Source of the DNA: Acidobacteriaceae bacterium dw_441
GTDB lineage: Bacteria > Acidobacteriota > Terriglobia > Terriglobales > Acidobacteriaceae
Length of the DNA stretch: 64,000 bases
Direction of reading: 5' to 3'
Assembly (NCBI GenBank): GCA_018449715.1
Contig: JAAVVA010000004.1
Coordinates: 1-64,000, forward strand
Shown here: piece after piece, positions 34,348-43,483 of the stretch
Position numbering within the stretch: the stretch's first letter is position 1
Layout: every line of letters starts with the position of its first letter
The notes under the pieces: generated by a model
What the model was told of the DNA's origin: nothing
The model's database searches: none
What the model saw: the letters and a program-made list of their open reading frames with translations, nothing else
Position numbers and translations under genes: made by a program

Positions 34348-35103
34348 CTACGCCCGTCGCCGGTACCGAATCGCGAACTCATACCCCGCATTCGGCGGGA
34401 AGAGATTCGCCACAAGCCGCAGGCGATCCGCAAGAGCCTGCGGGACCAGCAGCGGATACTCCCTCTCCCTCAGCTCGCTATAGTCGAAGTCGAGCGAAAG
34501 CGACAGCAGGTAAATCGCCACGGCGTCCGAGAAGGCGCTGGCAAGAAAGCTGGTCTTCGCCCGCTCGTCGATAGCCTTGCCCTCGACCTTTCCGGCAAGC
34601 GCCAGATTGCGGCTCTCGAAGGCATCCTGCGAGGTCTCGCCGCGCACATCGGCGACGGCCTGCGACCAGGCAAGCTGCTGAAAGCTCTCGGGAACCCCGA
34701 CCGTATCCACAAAGGCATGTCCAATGTTGATAAAGAACTCAAAGGCCAGCGCAAAGCGGTCGCCCAGCAGTCGCGTCGAGATGAAGACGCCATCGGCCCC
34801 TTCCAGGGCAACATTGCGGTGGCAGATCGCCTGATCGCCCAGCTCGGTCGTGTAGCCCGGAGCCACCAGGGTCGAATCCCCCCGCCCCTCGCTGATCGCA
34901 AGCGGAACAAAATAATAGACCTTGCGGGTAAGCGCCGCCGCAATCGTCGAGGGCACCGTCTGGACCAGCCGCTCAAGCTCGGCCCCTGCGAGACTGTTGT
35001 CGCCAAAGGCTCCATAGGCCACGCCGTTGGGAGCGCGCTGCACCGCCGTTTCGCGGGCTACCTGCACCGCCTGTACCAGTCCGTTTTGAACGCCTTCTGC
35101 CAT
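34348..35103 (-). CDS. Hypothetical protein
   Basis: 251 aa from the ATG at 35103 (AEGVQNGLVQAVQVARETAVQ); seven more codons are open upstream. No signal peptide; predicted mixed alpha/beta with long helices (DRFALAFEFFINIGHAFVDT, FSDAVAIYLLSLSLDF). I recognise no family. It is divergent from a small membrane-protein gene with 19 nt between the starts, so the two share a regulatory region. It converges with the serine hydrolase. Confidence 0.65.
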   Translation of the reverse strand: MAEGVQNGLVQAVQVARETAVQRAPNGVAYGAFGDNSLAGAELERLVQTVPSTIAAALTRKVYYFVPLAISEGRGDSTLVAPGYTTELGDQAICHRNVALEGADGVFISTRLLGDRFALAFEFFINIGHAFVDTVGVPESFQQLAWSQAVADVRGETSQDAFESRNLALAGKVEGKAIDERAKTSFLASAFSDAVAIYLLSLSLDFDYSELREREYPLLVPQALADRLRLVANLFPPNAGYEFAIRYRRRA

Positions 35104-35122
35104 AAAGCAGTATTCTACTGGC

Positions 35123-35449
35123 ATGGCGCACGCATCGCAGAAAATCGGCAGCTCGCAGGAAGTCGGAACGTCCCGTCAGGACTCTCAGGGCAAACTCTTC
35201 GGGATCCCACTGGGCGAGCTGGGCTGGTTTGCCAGCCTTCTGATCGGGGGTGCGATCGGAGCGATGGGCTTCTTCATCTCCACCTTCCTCGGCATCGTCA
35301 GCATCATGGTCTACAACTCTACGGCGCACGCCGCGGTGGACTACGCGCTGAGCTACCGCCGCGCCGCAATCGTAGGAGTCGCCCTGGCTCTGATCGCGTG
35401 GGGTTACCTCGGAACCCTCTGGGTCAAGCGCATCACCCGCCACAGCTAG
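35123..35449 (+). CDS. Small membrane protein, two transmembrane segments
   Basis: 108 aa. Residues 1-25 are polar; then FASLLIGGAIGAMGFFISTFLGIVSIMV (about 37-64) and AAIVGVALALIAWGYLGTLWV (about 81-101) are hydrophobic. Lys/Arg-rich C-terminus. Family not recognised. It is divergent from the hypothetical gene at 34348-35103. Confidence 0.65.
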   Translation: MAHASQKIGSSQEVGTSRQDSQGKLFGIPLGELGWFASLLIGGAIGAMGFFISTFLGIVSIMVYNSTAHAAVDYALSYRRAAIVGVALALIAWGYLGTLWVKRITRHS

Positions 35450-35496
35450 GACCACCGGCACAGCCAGCCCTCACCACCACCGCAGCTCCCGTAAAG

Positions 35497-35615
35497 CCGT
35501 CATTCTGAACAGAAGCGAAGAATCTCAGCTTTTCTTTGCAGAATGACCGGGTGCCCCATTCTTTCCAAAGGAAAGGGTGGGATGAATACCCCCAAGCGGT
35601 GGGTTTTGCAGGATG
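35497..35615 (+). repeat. Repeat C2-B with variant stem (locus 11)
   Basis: C2 variant CATTCTGAACAGAAGCGAAG ends TTTGCAGAATG, then B with stem CCCATTCTTTCC / GGAAAGGGTGGG around AAA. A second TTTTGCAGGATG tail closes it at 35615. Confidence 0.93.
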
Positions 35616-35733
35616 AGTATGTTTCACAGCACCTCCAGCGACACTCCCACAATTCATCCTGCGGTTACCGTTTATTCACAACCGACGGCTACACCTTTTC
35701 CATGGCCGGAAGAGCGGCCTTTAAGGAGACCGT

Positions 35734-37389
35734 ATGCAGAAATTTTTTGCGAGCACTGTCGCCACGATGCTTGTGGCTGGACAGGTAATGGGCCCCGCGC
35801 TTGCGAACGCGCAAGCTGGCTATCGGGAGACAGCGACACCGATCAAGCATCTCGTCGTCATCTTCCAGGAGAACATCTCCTTCGATCACTACTTCGGAAC
35901 CTATCCCAACGCCCTGAACCCGGAGGGTGAGCCCCGCTTCGTCGCCGCCCCCGGAACCCCCGCGGTCAACGGCTACACCGACGCTCTTCTGTACAACAAC
36001 CCCAACTTCCTCAACAAGGCCCTCAACGGAGCCGGAGCCTCGAACCCCTTCCGCCTCGACCGTTCCGAGGCCGCAACCGCCGATCAGGACCACGACTACA
36101 CCCCCGAGCAGGAGGCCTTCCACGGCGGCCTGATGGACGGTTTCCCCAAGTACACCGGAACCCCCGGCCCCCCGCCCAACGGCCAGACCACCAACGCCCT
36201 GGTGATGGGCTACTACGACGGCAACACCGTCACCGCTCTCTGGAACTACGCGCAGCAGTACGCGATGAGCGACAACTCCTACGACACCACCTTCGGCCCC
36301 TCGACCCCCGGCGCGATCAACCTGATCTCCGGCAACACCGGCGGCGTCATCGACTCCTCCAGCACGGGTGACGCGGTCGTTCCCGACGGCGGAACCGGCC
36401 TCACCCTCATCAGCGACCTCGACCCCATCGGCGACATCTGCTCCGGCACCGGCCAGGTTCGCTTCGGCGGCCAGAACATCGGCGACCTGCTCAACGCCCG
36501 CGGCATCACCTGGGGCTTCTTCGAAGGCGGCTTCGACCTCGGCAAGAAGAACGCCGACGGATCGACGGGCTGCAACCGCACGACCACTTCGACCGTCACC
36601 AACACCAAGAAGGCCGACTACATCCCCCACCACCAGCCCTTCCAGTACTACACCTCGACCGCCAACCCGAAGCACCTGCGTCCCACCTCCACGCGGATGA
36701 TCGGATATGACGATCAGGCCAACCACCAGTACGACACCGACGACTTCTTCGCGGCGGTGAAGTCCGGAAACTTCCCGGCAGTGAGCTTCCTGAAGGCCCC
36801 CGGCTACCAGGATGGCCACGCCGGTTACTCCGACCCTCTCGACGAGCAGGCCTTCGTCGTTCACGTCATCAACTTCCTCCAGCAGCAGAGCCGCGACTGG
36901 GAGCACACCGCCGTCATCATCGCCTATGACGACTCCGACGGTTGGTACGATCACCAGATGCCTCCCATCGTGAACCAGTCCTCTTCCGAGGCGGACGCTT
37001 TGGTGGCCACGGGCTCCTGCGGCGACGGCACGACCGCTCTCTCCAGCGTCACCTCGCAGCACGCGCAGGGACGCTGCGGATACGGCCCGCGCCTTCCTCT
37101 GCTGGTCATCTCGCCCTACGCGAAGCACAACTACGTCGATCACAACATCACCGACCAGAGCTCGATCCTGCGCTTCGTCGAGGACAACTGGGTCGGCGGC
37201 CAGCGGATCGAGGGTTCCTTCGACAGCCGCGCCGGTTCGCTGCTCGGCCTGTTCGACTTCAACCACCCGCAGAACCAGCCCTTCCTTCTCGACGAGAGCA
37301 CAGGACTTCCGCAGCACGGCGGCGGCTTCCCGGGCGGCGGCGACGATCACGACCACAACGACCACGGTCATGGCTGGGGCCAGTTCTAA
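35734..37389 (+). CDS. Secreted phosphoesterase (phospholipase C / acid phosphatase family)
   Basis: 551 aa, GGAG upstream. Signal peptide 1-26 (ending ALANA). IKHLVVIFQENISFDHYFGTYP is the metal-binding and nucleophile region of the PLC/AcpA superfamily; TFGPSTPGAINLISG and later YDDSDGWYDHQMPP and LPLLVISPYAKHNYVDHNITDQSSILRFVEDNW complete the fold. The C-terminal tail is Gly/His/Asp-rich (GGGDDHDHNDHGHGWGQF), perhaps a metal store. It probably releases phosphate from phosphoesters outside the cell. A strong terminator follows. Confidence 0.92.
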   Translation: MQKFFASTVATMLVAGQVMGPALANAQAGYRETATPIKHLVVIFQENISFDHYFGTYPNALNPEGEPRFVAAPGTPAVNGYTDALLYNNPNFLNKALNGAGASNPFRLDRSEAATADQDHDYTPEQEAFHGGLMDGFPKYTGTPGPPPNGQTTNALVMGYYDGNTVTALWNYAQQYAMSDNSYDTTFGPSTPGAINLISGNTGGVIDSSSTGDAVVPDGGTGLTLISDLDPIGDICSGTGQVRFGGQNIGDLLNARGITWGFFEGGFDLGKKNADGSTGCNRTTTSTVTNTKKADYIPHHQPFQYYTSTANPKHLRPTSTRMIGYDDQANHQYDTDDFFAAVKSGNFPAVSFLKAPGYQDGHAGYSDPLDEQAFVVHVINFLQQQSRDWEHTAVIIAYDDSDGWYDHQMPPIVNQSSSEADALVATGSCGDGTTALSSVTSQHAQGRCGYGPRLPLLVISPYAKHNYVDHNITDQSSILRFVEDNWVGGQRIEGSFDSRAGSLLGLFDFNHPQNQPFLLDESTGLPQHGGGFPGGGDDHDHNDHGHGWGQF

Positions 37390-37429
37390 CCACAGCAAGA
37401 GCACGACAACCTGAATCGAAACCAAAGCA

Positions 37430-37466
37430 GCGGGGCTTCTCCTCAAGAGAAGCCCCGCACTTCTTT
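37430..37466 (+). terminator. Intrinsic terminator of the phosphoesterase gene
   Basis: GCGGGGCTTCTC and GAGAAGCCCCGC, perfect 12-bp stem, loop CTCAA, then ACTTCTTTT. Confidence 0.93.
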
Positions 37467-37493
37467 TAAACCGCTTTTGTTCTAAGACAACGC

Positions 37494-37703
37494 CCGGGTG
37501 CCCCATCCTTCGCGAACCTCACCGCGAAGGGTGGGATGAATCCCGCCCGTACCCGCACAAAATCGGGTGGCGGGTGCGGGTGGCGGATGGCGGGTGCCCC
37601 ATATCTGGCGGCTTTATCGCCAGATGTGGGTTTGCAGGATGACCACCCTTCCCCTACCTTACGAACTTGTCATTCCGCAGCGAAGCGAAGGAATCTGCTT
37701 CTG
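37494..37703 (+). repeat. Composite repeat B-A-C1 (locus 12)
   Basis: B from 37494 with loop GAACCTCACC, a GGCGGGTG-type short direct-repeat stretch (about 37565-37594), A (stem ATCTGGCG / CGCCAGAT) and C1 (CATTCCGCAGCGAAGCGAAG). It fills the space before the multicopper oxidase and creates a false N-terminal extension of that gene. Confidence 0.93.
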
Positions 37704-37769
37704 TCCTCCCTTCGAACCGCCACCAAGCCCCCGACCATAATTTTCGCGAAATCTTCACACATCTCCCTT

Positions 37770-39389
37770 ATGTTCTTGAAGAAAGAGGGCATCCCTACCT
37801 TGATCTCCCGACGAAGATTCCTCCACCGGGCCGGAGCACTGGCCACCGGCCTTTCCCTTGAACGCACGCTGGCGGCCAGAGCCATAGCTCCCCCCACCGC
37901 GCTCGACCCCAACACCCTCAAGCCCTTCGTCGACCCCCTGCCTCTCCCCACGCTGCTGAAGAGCACCTCCTCGCGCCCCGACCCCGAGTCCCCATCGCAC
38001 CCCCTGCCTTACTACCGCGTAGCCATCGAGGAGATTCACCAGAAGGTCCACCGCGACCTTCCCCCCACGCGCATGTGGGGATTCAACGGCACCTCCCCCG
38101 GCCCTCTCTTCGAGACCCGCAGCGGCCACGGCATGATCGTCGAGTGGGCCAACCGCCTCCCCGCCAAACACTTCCTCCCCATCGACCACACCCTGCACGG
38201 AGCCGAAGCCGACCAGCCCGAGTCCCGTTGCGTCGTCCACCTGCACGGAGGCCGCACCCCCGCCGCCAGCGACGGCTACCCCGAAGACTGGGTCGCGCCC
38301 GGCAAGTCGCTCGTCTACCACTACCCCTGCCGGCAGGACGCGACGCAGCTCTTCTACCACGACCACACCATGGGGATTAACCGCCTCAACATCTACGCCG
38401 GTCTTCAGGGAATCTTCCTCATCCGCGACGAGGTGGAAGAGTCGCTGAACCTCCCGAAGGGCAAGTACGAGATCCCCCTGATGCTCTTCGACCGCTTCCT
38501 CCGCTCCGACGGCCAGCTTGAGTACCCCGTCTCCGGCGACCCCAAATCCCCGTGGGTTCCCGAGGTCTACAGCAACGTCATGCTGGCCAACGGCAAGCTC
38601 TCCCCCTACCTCGACGTCGAGCCCCGCCGCTACCGCTTCCGCATCATGAACGGCTCGAACGCCCGCTTCTTCCGCCTCTCCTTCGGCGACCTCGCAGAGA
38701 TGCACCTCATCGGCGGCGATCAGGGCCTTCTCTCCGCTCCCGTCAAGACCACCCGCGCCCTTCTGACCCCCGCCGAGCGCTCCGACATCGTCTTCGACTT
38801 CAGCGCCTACGCGGGCCAGACGCTTCTCCTGAAGGACGACAGCTTCGACATCATGCAGTTCCGCGTAGCCGCCACGGCAAGCAAAGACGACAGCGCATTA
38901 CCCGCAACGCTGCGCCCCATCGAGCGCATCCCCGAGAGCACGGCCATCAAAACCCGCCGCGTAACCCTCGACGAAAACATGAACAAGGTGCAGGAGTCGA
39001 TGGGGATGCTCCTGAACAACACCCCCTGGCACATGCCCGTGACAGAAAAACCCGTCCTCGACACCACCGAGATCTGGGAGATCGTCAACCTCACCGAGGA
39101 CACGCACCCCATCCACCTGCATCTCGTGCGCTTCCAGATCCTCGACCGCCGCAGCTTCGACGTCTTCCGCTTCCAGGACACCGGCGAGATGCGTTACACC
39201 AGCCGCGCCCTTCCCCCGGCCCCCGAAGAGATGGGCTGGAAGGACACGGTACGCTGCGAAAAGGGCCACGTCACCCGCATCATCGTCCCCTTCACTGGCT
39301 ACACAGGCCGCTATGTCTGGCACTGCCACCTGCTGGAACACGAGGACAACGAGATGATGCGCCCCTTCGAGGTCATCGCTGGAAGCTGA
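37770..39389 (+). CDS. Multicopper oxidase, CotA/bilirubin-oxidase-like, Tat-exported
   Basis: 539 aa from the ATG at 37770; the frame runs back to 37536 only through repeats. A Tat signal SRRRFLHRAG occurs near residue 12. Copper ligands are complete: HLHGG and YHDHTMG (type 2/3), HPIHLH and WHCHLLEHEDNEMM (type 1 with axial Met, type 3). Three cupredoxin domains. The domain order and HPIHLHLVRFQIL are typical of the CotA/bilirubin oxidase branch. It oxidises phenols, bilirubin-like compounds or metal ions with oxygen in the periplasm. Confidence 0.93.
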   Translation: MFLKKEGIPTLISRRRFLHRAGALATGLSLERTLAARAIAPPTALDPNTLKPFVDPLPLPTLLKSTSSRPDPESPSHPLPYYRVAIEEIHQKVHRDLPPTRMWGFNGTSPGPLFETRSGHGMIVEWANRLPAKHFLPIDHTLHGAEADQPESRCVVHLHGGRTPAASDGYPEDWVAPGKSLVYHYPCRQDATQLFYHDHTMGINRLNIYAGLQGIFLIRDEVEESLNLPKGKYEIPLMLFDRFLRSDGQLEYPVSGDPKSPWVPEVYSNVMLANGKLSPYLDVEPRRYRFRIMNGSNARFFRLSFGDLAEMHLIGGDQGLLSAPVKTTRALLTPAERSDIVFDFSAYAGQTLLLKDDSFDIMQFRVAATASKDDSALPATLRPIERIPESTAIKTRRVTLDENMNKVQESMGMLLNNTPWHMPVTEKPVLDTTEIWEIVNLTEDTHPIHLHLVRFQILDRRSFDVFRFQDTGEMRYTSRALPPAPEEMGWKDTVRCEKGHVTRIIVPFTGYTGRYVWHCHLLEHEDNEMMRPFEVIAGS

Positions 39390-39427
39390 GAGGCCGCACG
39401 CCTTGCTCTCTCAGCAAAACTCTTGAC

Positions 39428-39627
39428 CTTGTCATTCCGTAGCGAAGCGAAGGAATCTGCTTCTTCTCACGAACCGCCACAAAAAGAACGGGTGCCCCAT
39501 CCTTCGCAGCCTCACCGCGAAGGGTGGGATGAATCCTGCTCGCATCAGCACTGAACCCGCTCCAGCTCTCTCCCACCACCCTCCTTCTGAGGCGAAACGA
39601 AGAATCCCAGCATTCCCTTTGCAGGAC
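39428..39627 (+). repeat. Composite repeat C1-B-C2, left member of a 200-bp duplicate (locus 13)
   Basis: Identical to 40474-40673 at all but one of 200 positions (GAAACG here, GAAGCG there), including the non-hairpin linkers. The two copies flank the TrmJ-like gene as direct repeats. Confidence 0.97.
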
Positions 39628-39664
39628 GCATCCACCCCACAAACCCACCCCATAAAATAACCCT

Positions 39665-40411
39665 GTGACCCACCCACTCCCCGACCGCATCGTGGTCGTC
39701 CTTGTCCGCGCCCGCAACCCGAACAACATCGGAGCGGTCGCCCGAGCGATGCACGACTTCGGCTTCCGCCATCTCCGCATCGTCAGCGACTACGCTCCTC
39801 CGTTCGAGACAGCCCGTTCCGCCGTCGACGCCTCCGAGGTCCTCGCGCAAGCCACGACCTTCGCCACCGTGGCCGAAGCAGTCGCCGACTGCACCCTCGT
39901 CGCCGGAACCACCGCGGTCGGCGAGCGAGCCCTGGAGCACCCCCTCTACGAACTCGCCGAAGCCGCAAGCAAAATCCACTCCGAAGCAGCCGAAGAAAAC
40001 ACCCGCATCGCCCTCCTCTTCGGCTCCGAGAAGACCGGCCTCAGCAACGAAGAGCTGAGCCACTGTCACTGGCTCCTCACCATCCCCATGCACCAGCACG
40101 AGCAGATGCGGCACCCATCCATGAACCTCGGCCAGGCGGTCGCGGTCTGCCTCTACGAACTCATCCGCACGCAGGCGGCCCCCTCCACCCTCGGCACCCG
40201 CGAGGCCGCCCGCGCCGACGAGGTCGAGCGCTTCACCGAACACTTCCGCCGCCTGCTCGAAGCCTCGGAGTACACCCGCCGCCACCCAGCCAACTGCAGC
40301 GACGAGCAGATCCGCCGCCTCATTCTCCGCATGGGCCTGCGAGCCTCCGACGTCCCCATCTGGATGGGCATCGTCCGCCAGATCCTCTGGAAGCTCAACC
40401 AACCCGAGTAA
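39665..40411 (+). CDS. SPOUT-class RNA methyltransferase, TrmJ-like
   Basis: 248 aa from a GTG. Motif 1 RNPNNIGAVARAM (17-29), motif 2 ALLFGSEKTGLSNEEL and motif 3 IPMHQHEQMRHPSMNLGQAVAVCLYEL, the knotted AdoMet site of SpoU/TrmH proteins. The C-terminal extension (about 185-248) fits the TrmJ-like group, which 2'-O-methylates position 32 of tRNA. Specificity is inferred from similarity. It sits between two nearly identical 200-bp repeats. Confidence 0.9.
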   Translation: MTHPLPDRIVVVLVRARNPNNIGAVARAMHDFGFRHLRIVSDYAPPFETARSAVDASEVLAQATTFATVAEAVADCTLVAGTTAVGERALEHPLYELAEAASKIHSEAAEENTRIALLFGSEKTGLSNEELSHCHWLLTIPMHQHEQMRHPSMNLGQAVAVCLYELIRTQAAPSTLGTREAARADEVERFTEHFRRLLEASEYTRRHPANCSDEQIRRLILRMGLRASDVPIWMGIVRQILWKLNQPE

Positions 40412-40453
40412 CTCTCGCCACCACTTTTAGAACAGGGCATCCCGTTTTCAGAC

Positions 40454-40673
40454 CTTGTCATTCCGCTCTTTGTCTTGTCATTCCGTAGCGAAGCGAAGGA
40501 ATCTGCTTCTTCTCACGAACCGCCACAAAAAGAACGGGTGCCCCATCCTTCGCAGCCTCACCGCGAAGGGTGGGATGAATCCTGCTCGCATCAGCACTGA
40601 ACCCGCTCCAGCTCTCTCCCACCACCCTCCTTCTGAGGCGAAGCGAAGAATCCCAGCATTCCCTTTGCAGGAC
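40454..40673 (+). repeat. Composite repeat C1-B-C2, right member of the duplicate (locus 14)
   Basis: Preceded by a partial C1 (CTTGTCATTCCGCTCTTTGT at 40454). 40474-40673 duplicates 39428-39627 with one mismatch. Confidence 0.97.
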
Positions 40674-40713
40674 TCCCCAAAAACACGTAAGAACATAAAG
40701 CAAGGAGAGCGGC

Positions 40714-43095
40714 ATGGCATCAGGAAACACGAAGCGCCTCGCGGCGACAGCGCTTCTGGCATCGTTGAGCATCGCGGCATCGGCCCAGCAGGGCAGGCAG
40801 CTCACCGCCCAGGACTACGCCCGCGCCGAGAGCTTCATGAACTACAACGTGAACCCTCTCATCTTCCACACCGTCGATCATCCCGCATGGCTCGCCGACG
40901 GACGCTTCTGGTATCGCGACCGCAGCCCCGAGGGAACCACCTACACCCTCGTCGATCCGGCAAAGAAAACCAAAGCCCCCGCCTTCGACCACACGAAGCT
41001 AGCCAACGCGCTGAACACGGCCCTCAGCTCCACCGAAAAACAGACCTCAAAGCCCCTCCCCAAAGAAGACCCGCGCTACCTCTCCCTCACTCTGCTCTCA
41101 GTCGAAGGTCCGGTCATCACCTTCACCTCTCGCATGACGAAGTGGCGCTGCGACCTCAGCGGGGCGGGCGTCTGCACCACCATCAACACCGCCGCCCCAC
41201 AAAAGCCTCTTGAGGTAGCCTCCCCCGACGGCACCAGGGCCGTCTTCATCCGCGACTGGAACCTCTGGATGCGCGACACCGCCACCGGCAAAGAAACGCA
41301 GCTCACCCCCGACGGCGTGAAGGACTACGGCTACGCCACCGACAACGCGGGCTGGCAGCACAGCGACCGCCCCATCGTGTTGTGGTCGCCCGACTCAAAA
41401 AAGATCGCCACCTTCCAGCAGGACCAGCGCCGCACCGGCGAGATGTACCTCGTCCCCGTCACCAACCGCCACTCGCAGCTACAGGCGTGGAAGTATCCCC
41501 TCGTCGGCGACGAAAACGTCACCCTGATCGAGCGCGTCGTCATCGACGTGACCACGCCAAAGGTCACGCGCCTCAAGCTCCCGCCCGACCAGCACCGCTC
41601 CACCCTCTGCGACGACGTAAGCTGCAACGGCGGCTGGGACGACGTGCAGTGGAGCGACGACAGCACGCACCTCGCCTTCGTCTCCACCTCGCGCGACCAC
41701 AGGCAGGAGTGGCTTCGCGTAGCCGACGCCGCGACCGGCGACCTCCGCGAAGTGATGTCCGAGACCGCGCCGAAGTTCTTCGAGAGCGGCAACGGACGCG
41801 TCAACTGGAAGTATCTCTGGGGAACCGACGAGGTCCTCTGGTTCAGCGAGCGCGACAACTGGGGCCAGATGTATCTCTACGACGGCAGGACCGGCGCTCT
41901 CAAACACCAGATCACGAGCGGCGAAGGCAACGTGACGCAGGTCCTGCTCATCAACGCGGCAACACGCACCCTCTACTTCTTAGCCGTCGGCAAGGAGAGC
42001 GGTCGCGACCCCTACTTCCAGCACTACTACAGCATCGGCTTCGACGGCAGCGGCCTGAAGCTCCTCACGCCCGAGAATGCCAACCACGAGGTCACACCCT
42101 CGCCGGATGGAAAGTTCTTCATCGACGTGGCCTCCACCCCCACGCAGCCGCAGACGACGGTCGTACGCGACACCACCGGCAACCTCGCCCTCGAAGTAAC
42201 AAAGCAGGACATCACCAGGCTCCTCGCCACAGGATGGGTCCCGCCCACTCCAATCACCGTCAAGGGACGCGACGGCAAGACCAACCTCTACGGTTTCCTC
42301 TTCAAGCCCACGAGCTTCGATGCCGCCAGGAAATATCCGATCGTGAATAACGTCTACCCCGGCCCGCAGACCGGCTCCTGCGGCAGCCGCAGCTTCGCCC
42401 CCGCGCACCGCGACATGCAGTCGCTGGCCGAGCTTGGCTTCGTCGTCGTCTGCATCGACGGCATGGGCACGCCCTTCCGCTCGAAGAGCTTCCACGAGTT
42501 CTACTACGGCAACCTCGGAGACAACACCATCCCCGACCAGGTCGCGGGCATGAAGGACCTGGCCTCCCGCTACCCTTGGATCGACCTCGACCGCGCAGGC
42601 ATCTACGGCCACTCCGGCGGAGGCAACGCCACGGCAGCGGCAATGTTCAACTACCCCGACTTCTTCAAGGTGGGCATCGCCGAGAGCGGCAACCACGACC
42701 AGCGCGACTACGAGGACGACTGGGCCGAAAAATGGACCGGCCTCGAGGTAAAGAACCCCGACGGAACCAGCAACTACGACAGCCAGGCCAACCAGAACAT
42801 AGCGAAGAACCTGAAGGGCCACCTGCTACTCGCGCACGGCACAATGGACGACAATGTGCCGCTCAACAACACGCTTGTACTCGTCGACGCCCTCATCAAG
42901 GCAAACAAGAACTTCGACCTTCTTCTGATCCCGAACGTAGCCCACGGATACGGCGCAGCCACGCCCTACATGACGCGCCGCCGCTGGGATTACTTCACCC
43001 GCTACCTAGCCGGAGACACCCCGCCCCCCGAGTACCAGATGAAGCCCTGGGCCGAGTCCCAGGCCGCCCTGAACGGCCCCGCAGACGCCGAATAA
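40714..43095 (+). CDS. Dipeptidyl peptidase IV-like S9 peptidase
   Basis: 793 aa, AAGGAGAG upstream. Signal peptide 1-24 (ending ASAQQ). An N-terminal beta-propeller (about 90-560) with the DPP IV-type NWLRDTAT-like blades, then the alpha/beta hydrolase. The catalytic triad is visible: Ser634 in YGHSGGGNA, Asp in HGTMDDNVP (712/713) and His744 in NVAHGYG. GHSGGG instead of GWSYGG is common in bacterial S9B members. It removes X-Pro or similar dipeptides in the periplasm or outside the cell. Confidence 0.95.
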   Translation: MASGNTKRLAATALLASLSIAASAQQGRQLTAQDYARAESFMNYNVNPLIFHTVDHPAWLADGRFWYRDRSPEGTTYTLVDPAKKTKAPAFDHTKLANALNTALSSTEKQTSKPLPKEDPRYLSLTLLSVEGPVITFTSRMTKWRCDLSGAGVCTTINTAAPQKPLEVASPDGTRAVFIRDWNLWMRDTATGKETQLTPDGVKDYGYATDNAGWQHSDRPIVLWSPDSKKIATFQQDQRRTGEMYLVPVTNRHSQLQAWKYPLVGDENVTLIERVVIDVTTPKVTRLKLPPDQHRSTLCDDVSCNGGWDDVQWSDDSTHLAFVSTSRDHRQEWLRVADAATGDLREVMSETAPKFFESGNGRVNWKYLWGTDEVLWFSERDNWGQMYLYDGRTGALKHQITSGEGNVTQVLLINAATRTLYFLAVGKESGRDPYFQHYYSIGFDGSGLKLLTPENANHEVTPSPDGKFFIDVASTPTQPQTTVVRDTTGNLALEVTKQDITRLLATGWVPPTPITVKGRDGKTNLYGFLFKPTSFDAARKYPIVNNVYPGPQTGSCGSRSFAPAHRDMQSLAELGFVVVCIDGMGTPFRSKSFHEFYYGNLGDNTIPDQVAGMKDLASRYPWIDLDRAGIYGHSGGGNATAAAMFNYPDFFKVGIAESGNHDQRDYEDDWAEKWTGLEVKNPDGTSNYDSQANQNIAKNLKGHLLLAHGTMDDNVPLNNTLVLVDALIKANKNFDLLLIPNVAHGYGAATPYMTRRRWDYFTRYLAGDTPPPEYQMKPWAESQAALNGPADAE

Positions 43096-43130
43096 TCCAG
43101 CACAAGCGAGGACCAATCCAGCACAAAATC

Positions 43131-43458
43131 GGGTGCCCCATATCTGACGGCTTTATCGTCAGATGTGGGTTTGCAGGATGTCCACCCCTCCACCCATACC
43201 TTTGAACTTGTCATTCCGCTCTTTGTCTTGTCATTCCGTAGCGAAGCGAAGGAATCTGCTTCTCTCTCGAACCGCCACCAAAGACCGGGGTGCCCAGCCT
43301 TTCCGAACGGGGTCCCCGGCGAGCTTACTCGCTGGGGCAGGAAGGAAAGGGTGGGATGCAAAATCTCCAGCCCCCGAGCTTTTAAAAAAAGAGATCCTAC
43401 CGGTACGAACGAATCACATCCCATCCTTCGCGATAAAACCGCAAAGGATGGGGCACCC
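43131..43458 (+). repeat. Repeat cluster A-C1-expanded B-inverted B (locus 15)
   Basis: A has the compensated stem ATCTGACG / CGTCAGAT. C1 is preceded by a partial C1. B (about 43289-43357) has an enlarged loop that itself holds CCCCGGCGAG / CTCGCTGGGG. At 43417-43458 lies a B copy in the opposite orientation with loop GGTTTTATC. It fills 43096-43483. Confidence 0.93.
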
Positions 43459-43483
43459 AATCCTCCTGTACCAATACCCAAAC

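Noticed and set aside
35689..37506. A 605-codon - frame
   Set aside because: Antisense to the phosphoesterase gene, which has a signal peptide, family motifs and a terminator.
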